64,000 nucleotides of DNA, from assembly GCF_014762685.1 (NCBI RefSeq), contig NZ_JABURM010000005.1:248001-312000 (forward strand). The letters run 5' to 3'. Numbering within the stretch: the first letter of the stretch is position 1; each line of letters opens with the position of its first letter. The notes below the pieces were generated by a model. It saw nothing but the letters and a program-made list of their open reading frames with translations, made no database searches and was not told the DNA's origin. The stretch is from Gracilimonas sp. Lineage in GTDB: Bacteria > Bacteroidota > Rhodothermia > Balneolales > Balneolaceae. The position numbers and the translations under genes are program-made. This document shows, piece after piece, positions 18,566 to 28,593 of this stretch.

Positions 18566-19645
18566 ATGGATATAGAAGAAAAGCTAAAGCAGATAAAATC
18601 CCGGTTTGAAGAAGTAAATGCAGCTATGAGCGACCCTGCTGTATTTGATGATCCGGAAAAATATACTGAGTTGACCAAAGAGCGCAGCGATTTAGAAGAA
18701 CTCGTTGAGGACTATGATACCTGGAAAGATCTCAAAGACCGGCAAGAAGGAAACAAAGAACTCATTGAGATGAATGAGGATGCCGAGATTACAGAGATGG
18801 CACGTGACGAGAATAAGGAAATCAAAGAGGAATTGGCTGAATTAGAAGAAGCCATCAAAATGAAGCTGATTCCCAAAGATCCGGAAGATTCCAAAAATGC
18901 CATTGTGGAAGTCAGAGCCGGAACGGGAGGAGATGAGGCAGCGATATTTGCCGGTGATTTATTTGAGATGTATCGTCGTTATGCAGATAAGATGGGATGG
19001 AAAATGAGCATCATGAGTATTAATCATTCTGAGAAGGGTGGATATAAAGAAATTGTGTTTTCGCTGGAAGGGAATGAAGTTTTTGGAAAGATGAAGTATG
19101 AAAGTGGCGTACATCGGGTGCAGCGCGTTCCTGATACCGAAAGTCAGGGCCGGGTTCATACCTCAGCTGCAACAGTAGCTGTACTCCCTGAAGTAGAAGA
19201 TGTAGATATTGATATTAATCCGTCTGATATACGTGTGGATACATTCCGGGCGAGTGGGGCAGGAGGACAGCACGTTAACAAAACGGATTCTGCCATCCGT
19301 CTGACTCACGAGCCAACCGGTATTGTAGTAGAATGCCAGGAAGAGCGTTCTCAGCATCAGAATAAAGAGAAAGCTATGACCATGCTTCGGGCTAAGATGT
19401 ACGACATAGAGCTGGAGCAGAAGCAGAAAGAGAGGGCTGCTGAACGAAAAAGCCAGGTTTCAACCGGTGACCGTTCCGCAAAGATTCGTACCTATAATTT
19501 CCCTCAGGGCCGGTTCACCGATCATCGCATCAATCTTACACTCTATGATCTGGATAATATCATGAAAGGCGGGATCGATGAAGCTATTGAAGCACTTCGG
19601 GTTCAGGATAATCTCGAAAAACTGAACGCCTTAGCTGAGCAATAA
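18566..19645 (+). CDS. prfA: Peptide chain release factor 1
   Basis: A 359-residue class I release factor. The N-terminal coiled coil leads to VRAGTGGDEAAIFAGDLFEMY and VQRVPDTESQGRVHTS, where Pro-Asp-Thr fits the PxT anticodon-like motif of RF1 (UAA/UAG), and the catalytic GGQ occurs in RASGAGGQHVNKTDSA. The C-terminal domain has KIRTYNFPQGRFTDHRI. No prmC follows; the next gene, pckA, converges on it. Confidence 0.98.
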   Translation: MDIEEKLKQIKSRFEEVNAAMSDPAVFDDPEKYTELTKERSDLEELVEDYDTWKDLKDRQEGNKELIEMNEDAEITEMARDENKEIKEELAELEEAIKMKLIPKDPEDSKNAIVEVRAGTGGDEAAIFAGDLFEMYRRYADKMGWKMSIMSINHSEKGGYKEIVFSLEGNEVFGKMKYESGVHRVQRVPDTESQGRVHTSAATVAVLPEVEDVDIDINPSDIRVDTFRASGAGGQHVNKTDSAIRLTHEPTGIVVECQEERSQHQNKEKAMTMLRAKMYDIELEQKQKERAAERKSQVSTGDRSAKIRTYNFPQGRFTDHRINLTLYDLDNIMKGGIDEAIEALRVQDNLEKLNALAEQ

Positions 19646-19652
19646 AGCATAT

Positions 19653-19686
19653 AAAAAAAGCCCGATTCAGTTAAGAAACGAGCTTT
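19653..19686 (-). terminator. Terminator of pckA
   Basis: AAAGCCCG (19657-19664) pairs with CGAGCTTT (19679-19686) with one mismatch; read on the minus strand the stem ends in seven T residues. It follows the pckA stop and may also limit prfA read-through. Confidence 0.75.
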
Positions 19687-19718
19687 GAAGATAAACTTCT
19701 TAATTAATTAATTAAGTT

Positions 19719-21323
19719 TTATGCAATAGGGGCAGCGGCTAATAATTCTTCACTCGCCTCATCTTCAAACTGCTTGAAATTGTCTAGAAACATTTGAGCC
19801 AGCTTTTTGGCTTTAGCGTCATAGGCATCATTATCAGCCCAGGTTGAACGAGGGATAAGCACATCAGAAGGCACACCATCAACTGAGGTAGGAACCTGAA
19901 CTCCAAACACAGGGTCTTTTATATACTCCACATCGTTGAGATTACCGGCAATGGCTTCTGCCAACATACGTCTTGTATGAGGTAGTTTCATGCGATGGCC
20001 GGTTCCATATTCGCCGCCGGTCCATCCGGTATTTACCAACCAAACTTTGGAACCGTGTTTGCGGATTTTTTCAGCTAATAATTCAGCATAAACAGTAGGA
20101 TGTAATGGCATAAAAGGAGCTCCAAAACAAGCTGAGAACGTGGCTTGTGGCTCAGTTACTCCACGCTCTGTTCCCGCAACTTTAGCAGTGTATCCACTTA
20201 TGAAATGATACATTGCCTGCTCCGGTGTAAGTCTGGAAATAGGAGGGAGTACGCCAAAAGCATCGGCTGTTAAAAAGATAATATTTTCAGGATGTCCGCC
20301 TTTCCCGGTTTCGCTGGCATTTGGAATGTAGTCCAGGGGATAGGAGCAACGGGTATTTTGAGTGAGGCTCACGTCATCAAAGTCCGGTTCGCGATTTTCA
20401 TCTAAAACAACATTTTCCAGGATGGTACCCGGCATTTTTGTCGTAGCGTAAATCAAGGGTTCGTTCTTTTCGGAAAGATTGATGGTTTTAGCATAGCAGC
20501 CACCTTCAAAATTGAAGGTTCCCTCATCGCTCCAGCCGTGTTCGTCATCACCGATTAATGTTTTATCAGGATCGGCCGAAAGCGTTGTTTTCCCTGTTCC
20601 TGATAAACCAAAAAATACGGCAGTTTTACCATTTTCGTCATGATTAGCAGAGCAGTGCATGGCCATGACTCCTTTTTTGGGAAGGAGATAATTCATTACT
20701 GAGAAAATACCTTTTTTTACTTCACCTGAATACAGAGTACCACCAATGATGATAAGTTTCTTTTCAAAATTACAAAGTATAAAGGTACTGGTGCGGGTTC
20801 CGTCTTCCTCAGGGTTGGCATGCAAATGTGGCGCTGCCATGACGGTAAATTCAGGCTCATGGTTTTTAAGTTCTTCTTCTGAAGGACGGATAAACATGTT
20901 ATGAGAAAACAATCCATGGTAAGCTGCTTCACTGACAACCCGAACATTCAGGCGATTTTTCTCATCGGCTCCACAAAAAAGGTCTTTAACAAATAAATCT
21001 TTATCCTTTAGATAATTAACAGTCTTTTCATATAACTTGTCAAAAATCTCTTCGGAAATGGGTTGGTTGATTTCACCCCAGTCGATATCATCGTGAATGG
21101 AGGGTTGGTCAACAATATATTTATCCTGAGGAGAACGTCCGGTATATTTCCCGGTCAGTACTCTTAAAGCATGATCCTTAGTGAGGATGGCTTCGCCGCG
21201 GATAATTGCCTGTTCATATAATTCAGCCGGTGAAAGATTCCAAAATACATTTTCGTTTTCGTTTAGACCCAGATAATCGAGTCCTGTTTTACTTTTTGGA
21301 TGCGACTTATAATCTACGCTCAT
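19719..21323 (-). CDS. pckA: Phosphoenolpyruvate carboxykinase (ATP)
   Basis: A 534-residue ATP-dependent PEPCK. The kinase-type P-loop [11 protein letters not shown] is near residue 245, preceded by [11 protein letters not shown] and followed by [12 protein letters not shown]. Other landmarks are [14 protein letters not shown] at the N-terminus and the PEPCK segments [11 protein letters not shown] and [11 protein letters not shown]. It converts oxaloacetate and ATP to PEP and CO2 for gluconeogenesis. The length is typical of the bacterial ATP enzyme. The promoter region 21324-21607 is AT rich without a recognisable operator. Confidence 0.98.
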   Translation of the reverse strand: MSVDYKSHPKSKTGLDYLGLNENENVFWNLSPAELYEQAIIRGEAILTKDHALRVLTGKYTGRSPQDKYIVDQPSIHDDIDWGEINQPISEEIFDKLYEKTVNYLKDKDLFVKDLFCGADEKNRLNVRVVSEAAYHGLFSHNMFIRPSEEELKNHEPEFTVMAAPHLHANPEEDGTRTSTFILCNFEKKLIIIGGTLYSGEVKKGIFSVMNYLLPKKGVMAMHCSANHDENGKTAVFFGLSGTGKTTLSADPDKTLIGDDEHGWSDEGTFNFEGGCYAKTINLSEKNEPLIYATTKMPGTILENVVLDENREPDFDDVSLTQNTRCSYPLDYIPNASETGKGGHPENIIFLTADAFGVLPPISRLTPEQAMYHFISGYTAKVAGTERGVTEPQATFSACFGAPFMPLHPTVYAELLAEKIRKHGSKVWLVNTGWTGGEYGTGHRMKLPHTRRMLAEAIAGNLNDVEYIKDPVFGVQVPTSVDGVPSDVLIPRSTWADNDAYDAKAKKLAQMFLDNFKQFEDEASEELLAAAPIA

Positions 21324-21607
21324 GCTGTATTTTTTGTTGTTTTTTTAAGGAGTGAGGAAGGTAAGCATTTGATCTGTGAATTTTAACCTTTATGAATGAT
21401 AATGGTTAATAATGAAGGCATTTATGGAATTATATGGAAGCGCTTTTCATACTTATGCTCTTTTAATAAATTACCTAAATATGATCGTCTATAATGAAGA
21501 TATAATGAAAATTTAAAGCTTTATTTGTTGAAGTTTAAAGTTAATTCTCGAAAAAAATACAGATCAAATAAAGGTTTGACTAAAAAGCAGTAACCCAAGA
21601 AAGGCAA

Positions 21608-24142
21608 TTATATCTCGGCAACAATTTTATCTTCAGGAAGAAGAAGGTTTTGAAAAGAATCTGCTTCTGTATTTAAATTAATTTGCCTGAGTACATCAAT
21701 TAAGTTATGAATATTACTTTGTATCAGAGGATGATCATTTGGGAAATTGCGTTGTCTGATTGAGAGAGATTCTTTTAATAAAACTTGAGCTTTTTCATGC
21801 TCATTTTGAGCCAGTGCTGCTTTTGCCATATTAGTTTTAGCACTGGCGATTTCAGGATGATTCGGTTTGTAGCTGGATTGGAAAATATTTAATACTGCAG
21901 AATAAATAGAATCCGCCTTGATATATTCTCCTTTTTGATAATAAAGTGTGCCATATTTTCTTAAATGGTGGGCATATTTAGAGCTTTTCATGCCTGATAT
22001 GTTACCGGTGATGGCTACAGATCTGTCAATTAGAGTTTTTGCTGAATCAAATTTATGTTCTTCTATGTAAATACTGGAAATATTAGAAGAGAGATTCGCT
22101 ACTTCAGGATGATTAGGTCCATACAGATTTTCAGCCATGGCGAGTGCCTTTTTATAATGTTTTTTTGAATCTGTTTTCCGGTCCAATATTTTATATAAAG
22201 TTCCTATGTTTGAAAGATTAGCAACAATACCCGGGTGCGGCCCCTGAATCATGGCTTCAAGCATTTCCAGTGATGTAAATTGATACTCTAAAGCATCCTG
22301 ATAATTCCCCAAATATCGATGTATGGATGCAAGTATATAAACGGATTCAGCAATATTTACATCCGGAACTTCATAAATTTTATATTCAATATTCAAGGCT
22401 TCTTCAATAAGAACGGATGCTTGCTCATATTCGGAATTTAACCTGAGTACATAAGCTAAGTTCTTTAAAGCTTTGGGATACTCCGGCATATTTGTTTCTT
22501 CAACTTCGCGAAACATATTTACGGCCTTCTGAAGATAAATTTTTGATGAATCAAGTTTACCCAGATCCCGGGTTATGACACCCATTACATTATACGTATG
22601 TGCCAAATCAGTGTGTTTAGCACCCGCTTCTTCTAATATTTGAATGGATTGATCTAGTATGGGTTTTGCTTTTCTTGGTTCGCCAACGGTATTATATGCG
22701 TGCCCGATCACTTGCAGAAGCTTTGCCCTTACCTGGGGATCCTTGTCAATATCTTGAATATCTCGGATGCTTTTATCAAGGATATGACGAACAGTTATGG
22801 TATCACCTCTTGAATTTTCAGGGTAATTTTGTTCAAGTAATCCAATTACAAATGAGCTGATTTCTTCCGATTTTTCGGCTTCCAGTTGAGCGGTATTTCT
22901 TTCCTGAGTTATTCTATTGGTATAAAAACCGGTAAAAGATACAATCAAAATTAAAATTCCGGCGGCGATACTAATACCCTGCTTGTTACGCTTTATAAAT
23001 TTTAGAGAACGATATCTAAAAGAATCTTCCTGAGCTGACACTGGAAGGCCTTCCTGAAAATTATTCAGATCTTTTAAAAAATCATTTGCCACTCTATATC
23101 TTGAGTCGGGTTCTTTTCTAATAGATTTCAGGACAATAGCATCCAAGTCGCCTTGAAGCTGTTTTTTGAGTTTTGGATCGGAGACTTTATTACTTGGCTT
23201 GCTTGGCTCTTCCGAAATTATGGCTTGCTCTACCTGATATTGGGTAAGATCGTCCAAATCAATAGGATCAGAATCGGTAAGCAATTTATATAATACCACA
23301 CCCAGAGCATAGAGATCGGTAGCAGTCGTTATATTTTCCTGACGGATTTGCTCGGGTGCTGCATATCTAGGGGTTAACAGCCGGGAACCTGTTTTGGTTA
23401 ATATGGTATCCTCATCATCCAGCAACAGTTTGGAAATTCCAAAATCAAGAATTTTAACGTTGCCGGATTGGTCTATCAGAATATTGTCGGGTTTGAGGTC
23501 GCGATGTATGGTAAGGTTTTCATGTGCATTTCGTAACGCCTCCAAAACTTGTTTAAAAAGGGCAATTTTTTGGTTAATCGTACACCGATGTATAATACAA
23601 TATTCGGTTATAGGCATGCCATCAACATATTCCATGATGATATATGGGAACCCATCGTTAGTTACACCGCCGTCATAAAGGTGGGCAATACCCGGATGAT
23701 TTAACCGGGCAAGTATTCGCTGTTCTCTTTTGAATCGTTTTATGTTTTCTTTAGTACCCCTTCCGTTACGAATAATTTTTACAGCTACTTGATGCTTGAA
23801 TTCTCCATCCGAACGTTCAGCGAGATATATTGCTCCCATCCCACCTTCTCCAATTTGTTCTTTAATTGTATATGAGCCAAGTGTGGTGCCGATTAATGAC
23901 TGTTGAGCTGAAATTTGTTTAATATCCTCAGACAGGTCTTCAAATAAACCTTCTTTAAAGGTTTCGGGATCTTCCAGCCAGCCTTCAGAATCCGAAATTG
24001 ATTCAAGCAGTTGATAGACTTCATTTTTGAGATTGGGATCATCCCCGCAAGTTTGTTCAATAAATGAATTTCGATCTTTTTTTTTCAGATCGAGAACATG
24101 ATCAATTATATATTCAATTTTTTTCCACTTGGATTCACTCAT
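21608..24142 (-). CDS. Serine/threonine protein kinase with transmembrane segment and TPR sensor region
   Basis: An 844-residue transmembrane kinase. ATG 24142 is preferred over a TTG at 24190. After ~85 residues comes a full kinase domain: IGEGGMGAIYLA P-loop, VAVKII lysine, HRDLKPDN catalytic loop, and KILDFGISKLL activation segment. A single transmembrane helix (GISIAAGILILIVSFTGFY) follows. The outside part holds tetratricopeptide-like repeats (pattern AxxxxYxKALxxxE, for example HYKKALAMAENLYG) to the C-terminus. TPRs probably bind partner proteins. An ECF sigma factor lies directly upstream in the same direction, so the kinase may control or be controlled by that regulon. Confidence 0.93.
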   Translation of the reverse strand: MSESKWKKIEYIIDHVLDLKKKDRNSFIEQTCGDDPNLKNEVYQLLESISDSEGWLEDPETFKEGLFEDLSEDIKQISAQQSLIGTTLGSYTIKEQIGEGGMGAIYLAERSDGEFKHQVAVKIIRNGRGTKENIKRFKREQRILARLNHPGIAHLYDGGVTNDGFPYIIMEYVDGMPITEYCIIHRCTINQKIALFKQVLEALRNAHENLTIHRDLKPDNILIDQSGNVKILDFGISKLLLDDEDTILTKTGSRLLTPRYAAPEQIRQENITTATDLYALGVVLYKLLTDSDPIDLDDLTQYQVEQAIISEEPSKPSNKVSDPKLKKQLQGDLDAIVLKSIRKEPDSRYRVANDFLKDLNNFQEGLPVSAQEDSFRYRSLKFIKRNKQGISIAAGILILIVSFTGFYTNRITQERNTAQLEAEKSEEISSFVIGLLEQNYPENSRGDTITVRHILDKSIRDIQDIDKDPQVRAKLLQVIGHAYNTVGEPRKAKPILDQSIQILEEAGAKHTDLAHTYNVMGVITRDLGKLDSSKIYLQKAVNMFREVEETNMPEYPKALKNLAYVLRLNSEYEQASVLIEEALNIEYKIYEVPDVNIAESVYILASIHRYLGNYQDALEYQFTSLEMLEAMIQGPHPGIVANLSNIGTLYKILDRKTDSKKHYKKALAMAENLYGPNHPEVANLSSNISSIYIEEHKFDSAKTLIDRSVAITGNISGMKSSKYAHHLRKYGTLYYQKGEYIKADSIYSAVLNIFQSSYKPNHPEIASAKTNMAKAALAQNEHEKAQVLLKESLSIRQRNFPNDHPLIQSNIHNLIDVLRQINLNTEADSFQNLLLPEDKIVAEI

Positions 24143-24223
24143 ATATAAATAGGTAGCAGTCTTTTTAGTTTTAGCCAGCTCTGTTATCAAGGAATACGTA
24201 TAGCAAAAGTAATTGAGCCCAAG

Positions 24224-24799
24224 TCAATCGAGTTTAAACTTTCCTTTCAATTCTTTGTAGAGCCATCCACGTGCTTTCATCCAGTCTCGTTTTACCGTAC
24301 TCTTTGAAATTCCCAAAGCGTGGGCTGTATCTTCAATACTCATCTCCCCGAAAAAACGCATTTCTACAACTTCTGCAAGGCGTTTATTTAATGTTTCCAG
24401 TTCTTTTAAAGCGGTGTCAATATTGATGAGTTCTTGAGCTTTTTGTTTTTGTACTGCAAATATTTCATCGATATAAGTAACGTCTTTATTATTACCTCCG
24501 CGTTTTTGAGCATGCTTCTTGCGGGCATGATCAATAAGTATTTGGCGCATGCATTTAGACGCAATCGCTAAAAAATGAGTTTTATCATTAAAATTGATCT
24601 TAGTCTGATCAATCATTTTTAAGTAGGCTTCATGAACCAGCTCGGTTTTTGATAAGGTGTGATCAGCTGATTGTCTCTTCATATGGCCATAAGCCAATTT
24701 CCGCAATTCCCCATAAATAAGTGGGTATAATTCATCATAGGCTTCGTTTTCCCCTGATTTCAGACGCACTAAAAGCTGGGTTACTTCTGCTTTTTTCAT
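24224..24799 (-). CDS. ECF-family RNA polymerase sigma factor (kinase-linked type)
   Basis: A 191-residue ECF sigma factor. Region 2 covers LYPLIYGELRKLAYGHMKR through HEAYLKMIDQ, with RQILIDHARKKHAQKRGG at its end, and region 4 is the helix-turn-helix SIEDTAHALGISKSTVKRDWMKARGWL. Such proteins (TIGR02999-like) often lie beside Ser/Thr kinases rather than an anti-sigma factor, as here. It precedes the TPR kinase by 81 nt. The pair is probably one operon in which the kinase takes the role normally filled by an anti-sigma factor. Confidence 0.93.
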   Translation of the reverse strand: MKKAEVTQLLVRLKSGENEAYDELYPLIYGELRKLAYGHMKRQSADHTLSKTELVHEAYLKMIDQTKINFNDKTHFLAIASKCMRQILIDHARKKHAQKRGGNNKDVTYIDEIFAVQKQKAQELINIDTALKELETLNKRLAEVVEMRFFGEMSIEDTAHALGISKSTVKRDWMKARGWLYKELKGKFKLD

Positions 24800-25175
24800 T
24801 TAATAACTTATTTACAACTCGTTAACGTTATTGGAGTGCTATGTTGCAGGCAACAGTAAAAATTTTAAGGAAACTATATAAAGAAACTTAGCCTTGAATT
24901 CAATTCTTGATACATTCTGTTTAAGATAGTTTTTGAGTCGGTTAAATTTTAATTAGCATAGATAATAAAGACAGGGGGATTTCTTTTTTAATTATCCCGG
25001 ATTGGGAAATTACATGGTAAATAAAATATTTAATTGAAATTTATTTTTAGGCTCACCCGTGCAGGAATCAAATACACACGGTTTTTTGGGCGAAAATAAT
25101 TGTCTGCCTCATTTTTATACAATCTTTTGGTGATTACTTTCCATAATTTAATACTAAATCAAGGCATATAGCAGA
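24800..25175. other. Non-coding divergent spacer between sigma factor and aguB
   Basis: 376 bp of AT-rich sequence between divergent genes. It holds a short palindrome at 24842-24855 (TGTTGC-ag-GCAACA), close to the sigma-factor start, which could be an operator. No reading frame of credible size, no clear terminator or riboswitch was seen. Confidence 0.5.
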
Positions 25176-26048
25176 ATGGAAAAAGAGAAAATATTTATAG
25201 GTTTAGTACAAACAACTGCCTCAGAAAATCCTAAGGATAATTTGTATCGACAAATGGGATTAATTCGAGAAGCTTCCGAGAAAGGTGCGCATATTGTTTG
25301 CCTTCAAGAGCTGTTTAATACCCCTTATTTTTGTGTAGACTATAATGAGGAGTATTTTAATTGGGCGGAGCCGGTGAACGGAGATTTAGTACAGAGCTTG
25401 AGTGAGTTAGCGAAGGAGCTGGGTATTGTAATTATCGCGCCTTTTTTTGAGAAAAGGGCAAAGGGTGTTTATCATAATTCCTTGGTTGTCATTGATGCTG
25501 ATGGGAGTGTTTTGGGCAGCTACCGTAAAACACATATTCCTGATGACCCGGGGTTTTATGAAAAATATTACTTTACTCCCGGCGATGAAGATTCAGGGTT
25601 TAAGGTATTTGATACCCGATTTGGAAAAATAGGGACCCTGATTTGTTGGGATCAGTGGTATCCTGAGGCAGCCCGGATCACGGCCTTAAAAGGTGCTGAT
25701 ATTTTATTTTATCCAACTGCTATTGGTACACTTTCTTCCGAAGGAAAAAAAGAACAAAAAGAATATCAGGATGCCTGGGAAATAATACAACGAAGCCATG
25801 CCATTGCAAATGGCTGTTTTGTGGCTTCAGTAAATAGGGTAGGTAAAGAATCAGGTTCAAAATTTTGGGGCGGCTCATTTATAGCCGGGCCTTTCGGCCA
25901 GGTGTTGGCCAAAGCGGGAAATAAGGAAGAAATATTGATTACGGAAATTGACTTAGGGGCTATTGAAAAGCACCGGAAAACTTGGCCTTTCTTTCGAGAT
26001 CGCAGAATTGATTTATATAAGCCAATTCTTAAAAGAGTGGATGATTAA
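25176..26048 (+). CDS. aguB: N-carbamoylputrescine amidase
   Basis: A 290-residue nitrilase-superfamily enzyme with the Glu-Lys-Cys triad: LQELFNTPYF (Glu), SYRKTHIPDDPG (Lys) and ICWDQWYPEAAR (Cys). The TPYFC and KTHIPD segments match N-carbamoylputrescine amidases rather than generic nitrilases. It releases putrescine, CO2 and ammonia from N-carbamoylputrescine. The next gene starts immediately after its stop codon, forming an agmatine-degradation/putrescine-synthesis operon. Confidence 0.95.
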   Translation: MEKEKIFIGLVQTTASENPKDNLYRQMGLIREASEKGAHIVCLQELFNTPYFCVDYNEEYFNWAEPVNGDLVQSLSELAKELGIVIIAPFFEKRAKGVYHNSLVVIDADGSVLGSYRKTHIPDDPGFYEKYYFTPGDEDSGFKVFDTRFGKIGTLICWDQWYPEAARITALKGADILFYPTAIGTLSSEGKKEQKEYQDAWEIIQRSHAIANGCFVASVNRVGKESGSKFWGGSFIAGPFGQVLAKAGNKEEILITEIDLGAIEKHRKTWPFFRDRRIDLYKPILKRVDD

Positions 26049-27092
26049 GTGAGCTCTAAACCAGCCTTTTTAATGCCGCCCGAATGGCATCGTCATTCAG
26101 CTACACAACTTCATTGGCCTTCAAATCGAAAAACCTGGCCGGGTGAACGGTTGGAGAGGGTAGAAGAAGTGTATTGTCGGATAATTGAGGAACTCCATTT
26201 CTATGAGCCCATTCATCTGTTCGTAGAGAATCTTAAAGTCAGAAACCATGTGATGCAGAAACTTTCACTCAGGGCTGTTGAGCTGGATCGGGTTTTTATA
26301 CATCAACAAAAAATAAACGATGTTTGGGCAAGAGATTGTGGGCCTATTTTTGTTAAGGAAGGTGATAGATATGTGATCACCGATTGGGGATATAACGCCT
26401 GGGGTGAGAAATATCCACCATGGAAAGATGATAATGCAATTCCTGAATTTATAGCCGCTAAGTTTGGAATGAAGCGGATTGAACCCGGGATGATACTGGA
26501 AGGCGGGTCCATAGATGTTAATGGTAATGGAGCTTTGTTGACTACAGAGTCTGTATTACTAAATGAAAATCGAAACCCGGAATTTACCAAAGCAGATATT
26601 GAGAAAAGGTTGAAAAAATTCTTGGGAGTTGATCAAATTATATGGCTAAAAGAAGGCCTGGCCGGAGATGATACAGACGGCCATATAGATGATATAACCC
26701 GCTGGTTAAATGAAGATACCGTTCTCACTATGATCTGTGAGGATAAAGGTGAGGTCAATTATGAGGTGCTTCAGGAAAATCTTAAAATACTTCAGTCTAC
26801 GAAGCTGAAAAATGGAAAATCATTGAATATTGAAACATTACCCCTTCCCAAGACAAAAATTGAGGGTACTACGGTAGATGGTTCAGAATATGTGCCGGCA
26901 AGTTATGCAAATTTTTATGTTGCCAACGGAGTGGTTTTAGTACCCGTTTATGATAAGAAATATGACAATCAGGCTCTTCATCTTCTTAGTAAATATTTTC
27001 CGGGGCGAAAAATTATTGGTATTCCTTGTGCTGATTTGGTGTGGGGACAGGGGGCCATCCACTGTATTACACAACAATGGTACGGCATCTAG
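26049..27092 (+). CDS. aguA: Agmatine deiminase
   Basis: A 347-residue peptidyl-arginine-deiminase-family protein. The start is GTG at 26049, abutting the aguB TAA stop, so the two are translationally coupled. N-terminal MPPEWHRHSATQLHWP, WARDCGPIFV, GGSIDVNGNG, DDTDGHIDDITRW and the C-terminal GQGAIHCITQQ, whose Cys is the nucleophile, are agmatine deiminase landmarks. It makes N-carbamoylputrescine and ammonia from agmatine, the substrate of AguB. Arginine decarboxylase is not in the window. Confidence 0.96.
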   Translation: MSSKPAFLMPPEWHRHSATQLHWPSNRKTWPGERLERVEEVYCRIIEELHFYEPIHLFVENLKVRNHVMQKLSLRAVELDRVFIHQQKINDVWARDCGPIFVKEGDRYVITDWGYNAWGEKYPPWKDDNAIPEFIAAKFGMKRIEPGMILEGGSIDVNGNGALLTTESVLLNENRNPEFTKADIEKRLKKFLGVDQIIWLKEGLAGDDTDGHIDDITRWLNEDTVLTMICEDKGEVNYEVLQENLKILQSTKLKNGKSLNIETLPLPKTKIEGTTVDGSEYVPASYANFYVANGVVLVPVYDKKYDNQALHLLSKYFPGRKIIGIPCADLVWGQGAIHCITQQWYGI

Positions 27093-27132
27093 TGTAAATT
27101 ATGCTCCTACAGTGTAGAAACAGAATGAGTGT

Positions 27133-28425
27133 CTAATTGACCGATTCAATGGGAATTCTGGTCGGGGTTTTTTCACCTGAAACAATTGCCTCAACAGCAG
27201 TTGCAACTGCCTGTATTGTATTTGTAGTGTGTGGGATATGTAATGTATTAAACTCATCTGTAACCCGGTGGTAATCCTGATCTATATCAATGGGTGTTGT
27301 GCTAATGCTATGGGCAGGTACGCCAAGCCGGGCCAGTGTTACGTTATCTGACCGGTAGAACAAATTTTGATTGGGATAAGGGTCGGGGTAGAATTCAAAA
27401 TCGGAATCCTGAATATTATTTTGCAAAATCTCTCCCAAAGAAGAATACTCAAAACCGGTTATCCAAGCCGTATTGGGTCCTTCAATAGCGGGTTTGCCAA
27501 TCATTTCTAAATTGATCATAGCCACAATCTCATTTGGATTTAGCTGTTTGCAGAAATACCTGGAACCATACCCACCTACTTCTTCTGCAGTAAAGCCTAC
27601 AAAGTATAAGGTTCGTTGAGGTTTTGAACGGTTTTCAAAATAACGAGCCAATTCAATTACCCCGGCTACTCCTGAGGCATTATCATTGGCACCATTGGCA
27701 ATTGAATCTCCACGTACAGGCGACATGACACCAATATGGTCATAATGAGCAGAGAATAGTACAATTTCATCTGTTTTTTCACCTTCAATCATCCCGGCTA
27801 CATTAAACAAGTCAATCGTTTCTATATCATTTTTTAAATGGATACTCATATTTTGTATTCGTTTGTCATACAAAACAAAGACGTCATTTGGCTGCATGTC
27901 CAACTCAAAGGCAAAGTTGGACCGGGTGTAGTAAGAACGATATCTGTGAAACCACTTAGAATGAGCTTTGGAAACTACAATCACTGAAGATTTTGAGTCT
28001 TCAGTGAATTCTTGAAATTTTTCACGGTAGGTATCTTCTTTCGAAATATATTTTAAATCTGTATCTCCTGTTTCCCAGTTTATTTGTTCTGTCTTAGCCA
28101 TACCGAAATAATATTTGCTATCCAGTTCCTCATTATTAATACTAACAGTAGTTTCGGCCGGTTTTATGGAATAGAGGCTGAAATTCTGCCGGAAATCAGT
28201 GTTACCGGGAAGGGGAGAGAGTCCGATTTGTTTGAATTCATTAGCTATGAAATCTGCAGCATCCTCTATCTCATTTTCAAAGGCATGCCGCCCCTTCATC
28301 TCATCGGAACTAAGGGTTTGTATAATACGGGATACGTTTTGCTCAGTGACTTCAGTGCGTGTGTTGCACGATGAAATCAGCAAGCCAGCTGTTACTAACA
28401 GCATTACCAACGTAGAGTGATACAT
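27133..28425 (-). CDS. M28-family zinc aminopeptidase lipoprotein
   Basis: A 430-residue lipoprotein (lipobox LLISSC, Cys20) with an M28 peptidase catalytic domain in its second half: FSAHYDHIG (zinc His and catalytic Asp), GANDNASGVAGVIELAR (bridging Asp) and VGFTAEEVGGYGSRYF (Glu catalytic and zinc ligands), then a late HRVTDEFNTL supplying the final His. The first half is a domain of unknown type. It should cleave N-terminal residues from peptides outside the inner membrane. It converges on aguA. Confidence 0.92.
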   Translation of the reverse strand: MYHSTLVMLLVTAGLLISSCNTRTEVTEQNVSRIIQTLSSDEMKGRHAFENEIEDAADFIANEFKQIGLSPLPGNTDFRQNFSLYSIKPAETTVSINNEELDSKYYFGMAKTEQINWETGDTDLKYISKEDTYREKFQEFTEDSKSSVIVVSKAHSKWFHRYRSYYTRSNFAFELDMQPNDVFVLYDKRIQNMSIHLKNDIETIDLFNVAGMIEGEKTDEIVLFSAHYDHIGVMSPVRGDSIANGANDNASGVAGVIELARYFENRSKPQRTLYFVGFTAEEVGGYGSRYFCKQLNPNEIVAMINLEMIGKPAIEGPNTAWITGFEYSSLGEILQNNIQDSDFEFYPDPYPNQNLFYRSDNVTLARLGVPAHSISTTPIDIDQDYHRVTDEFNTLHIPHTTNTIQAVATAVEAIVSGEKTPTRIPIESVN

Positions 28426-28593
28426 GTAGTTATTTAGTGATTTTTCGTTAATACAGCCTAATTTTAAGCAACCTTTTTCAACCTATTTGAAAAAAAATGA
28501 TACAAGGGCGTAAAGCTCTGTAAAAATTAGCTTTTTTATTGTTTTAAACACAGGATGAGCGATGTGAGAGAGAAATTTTATGCGCTATTAATT

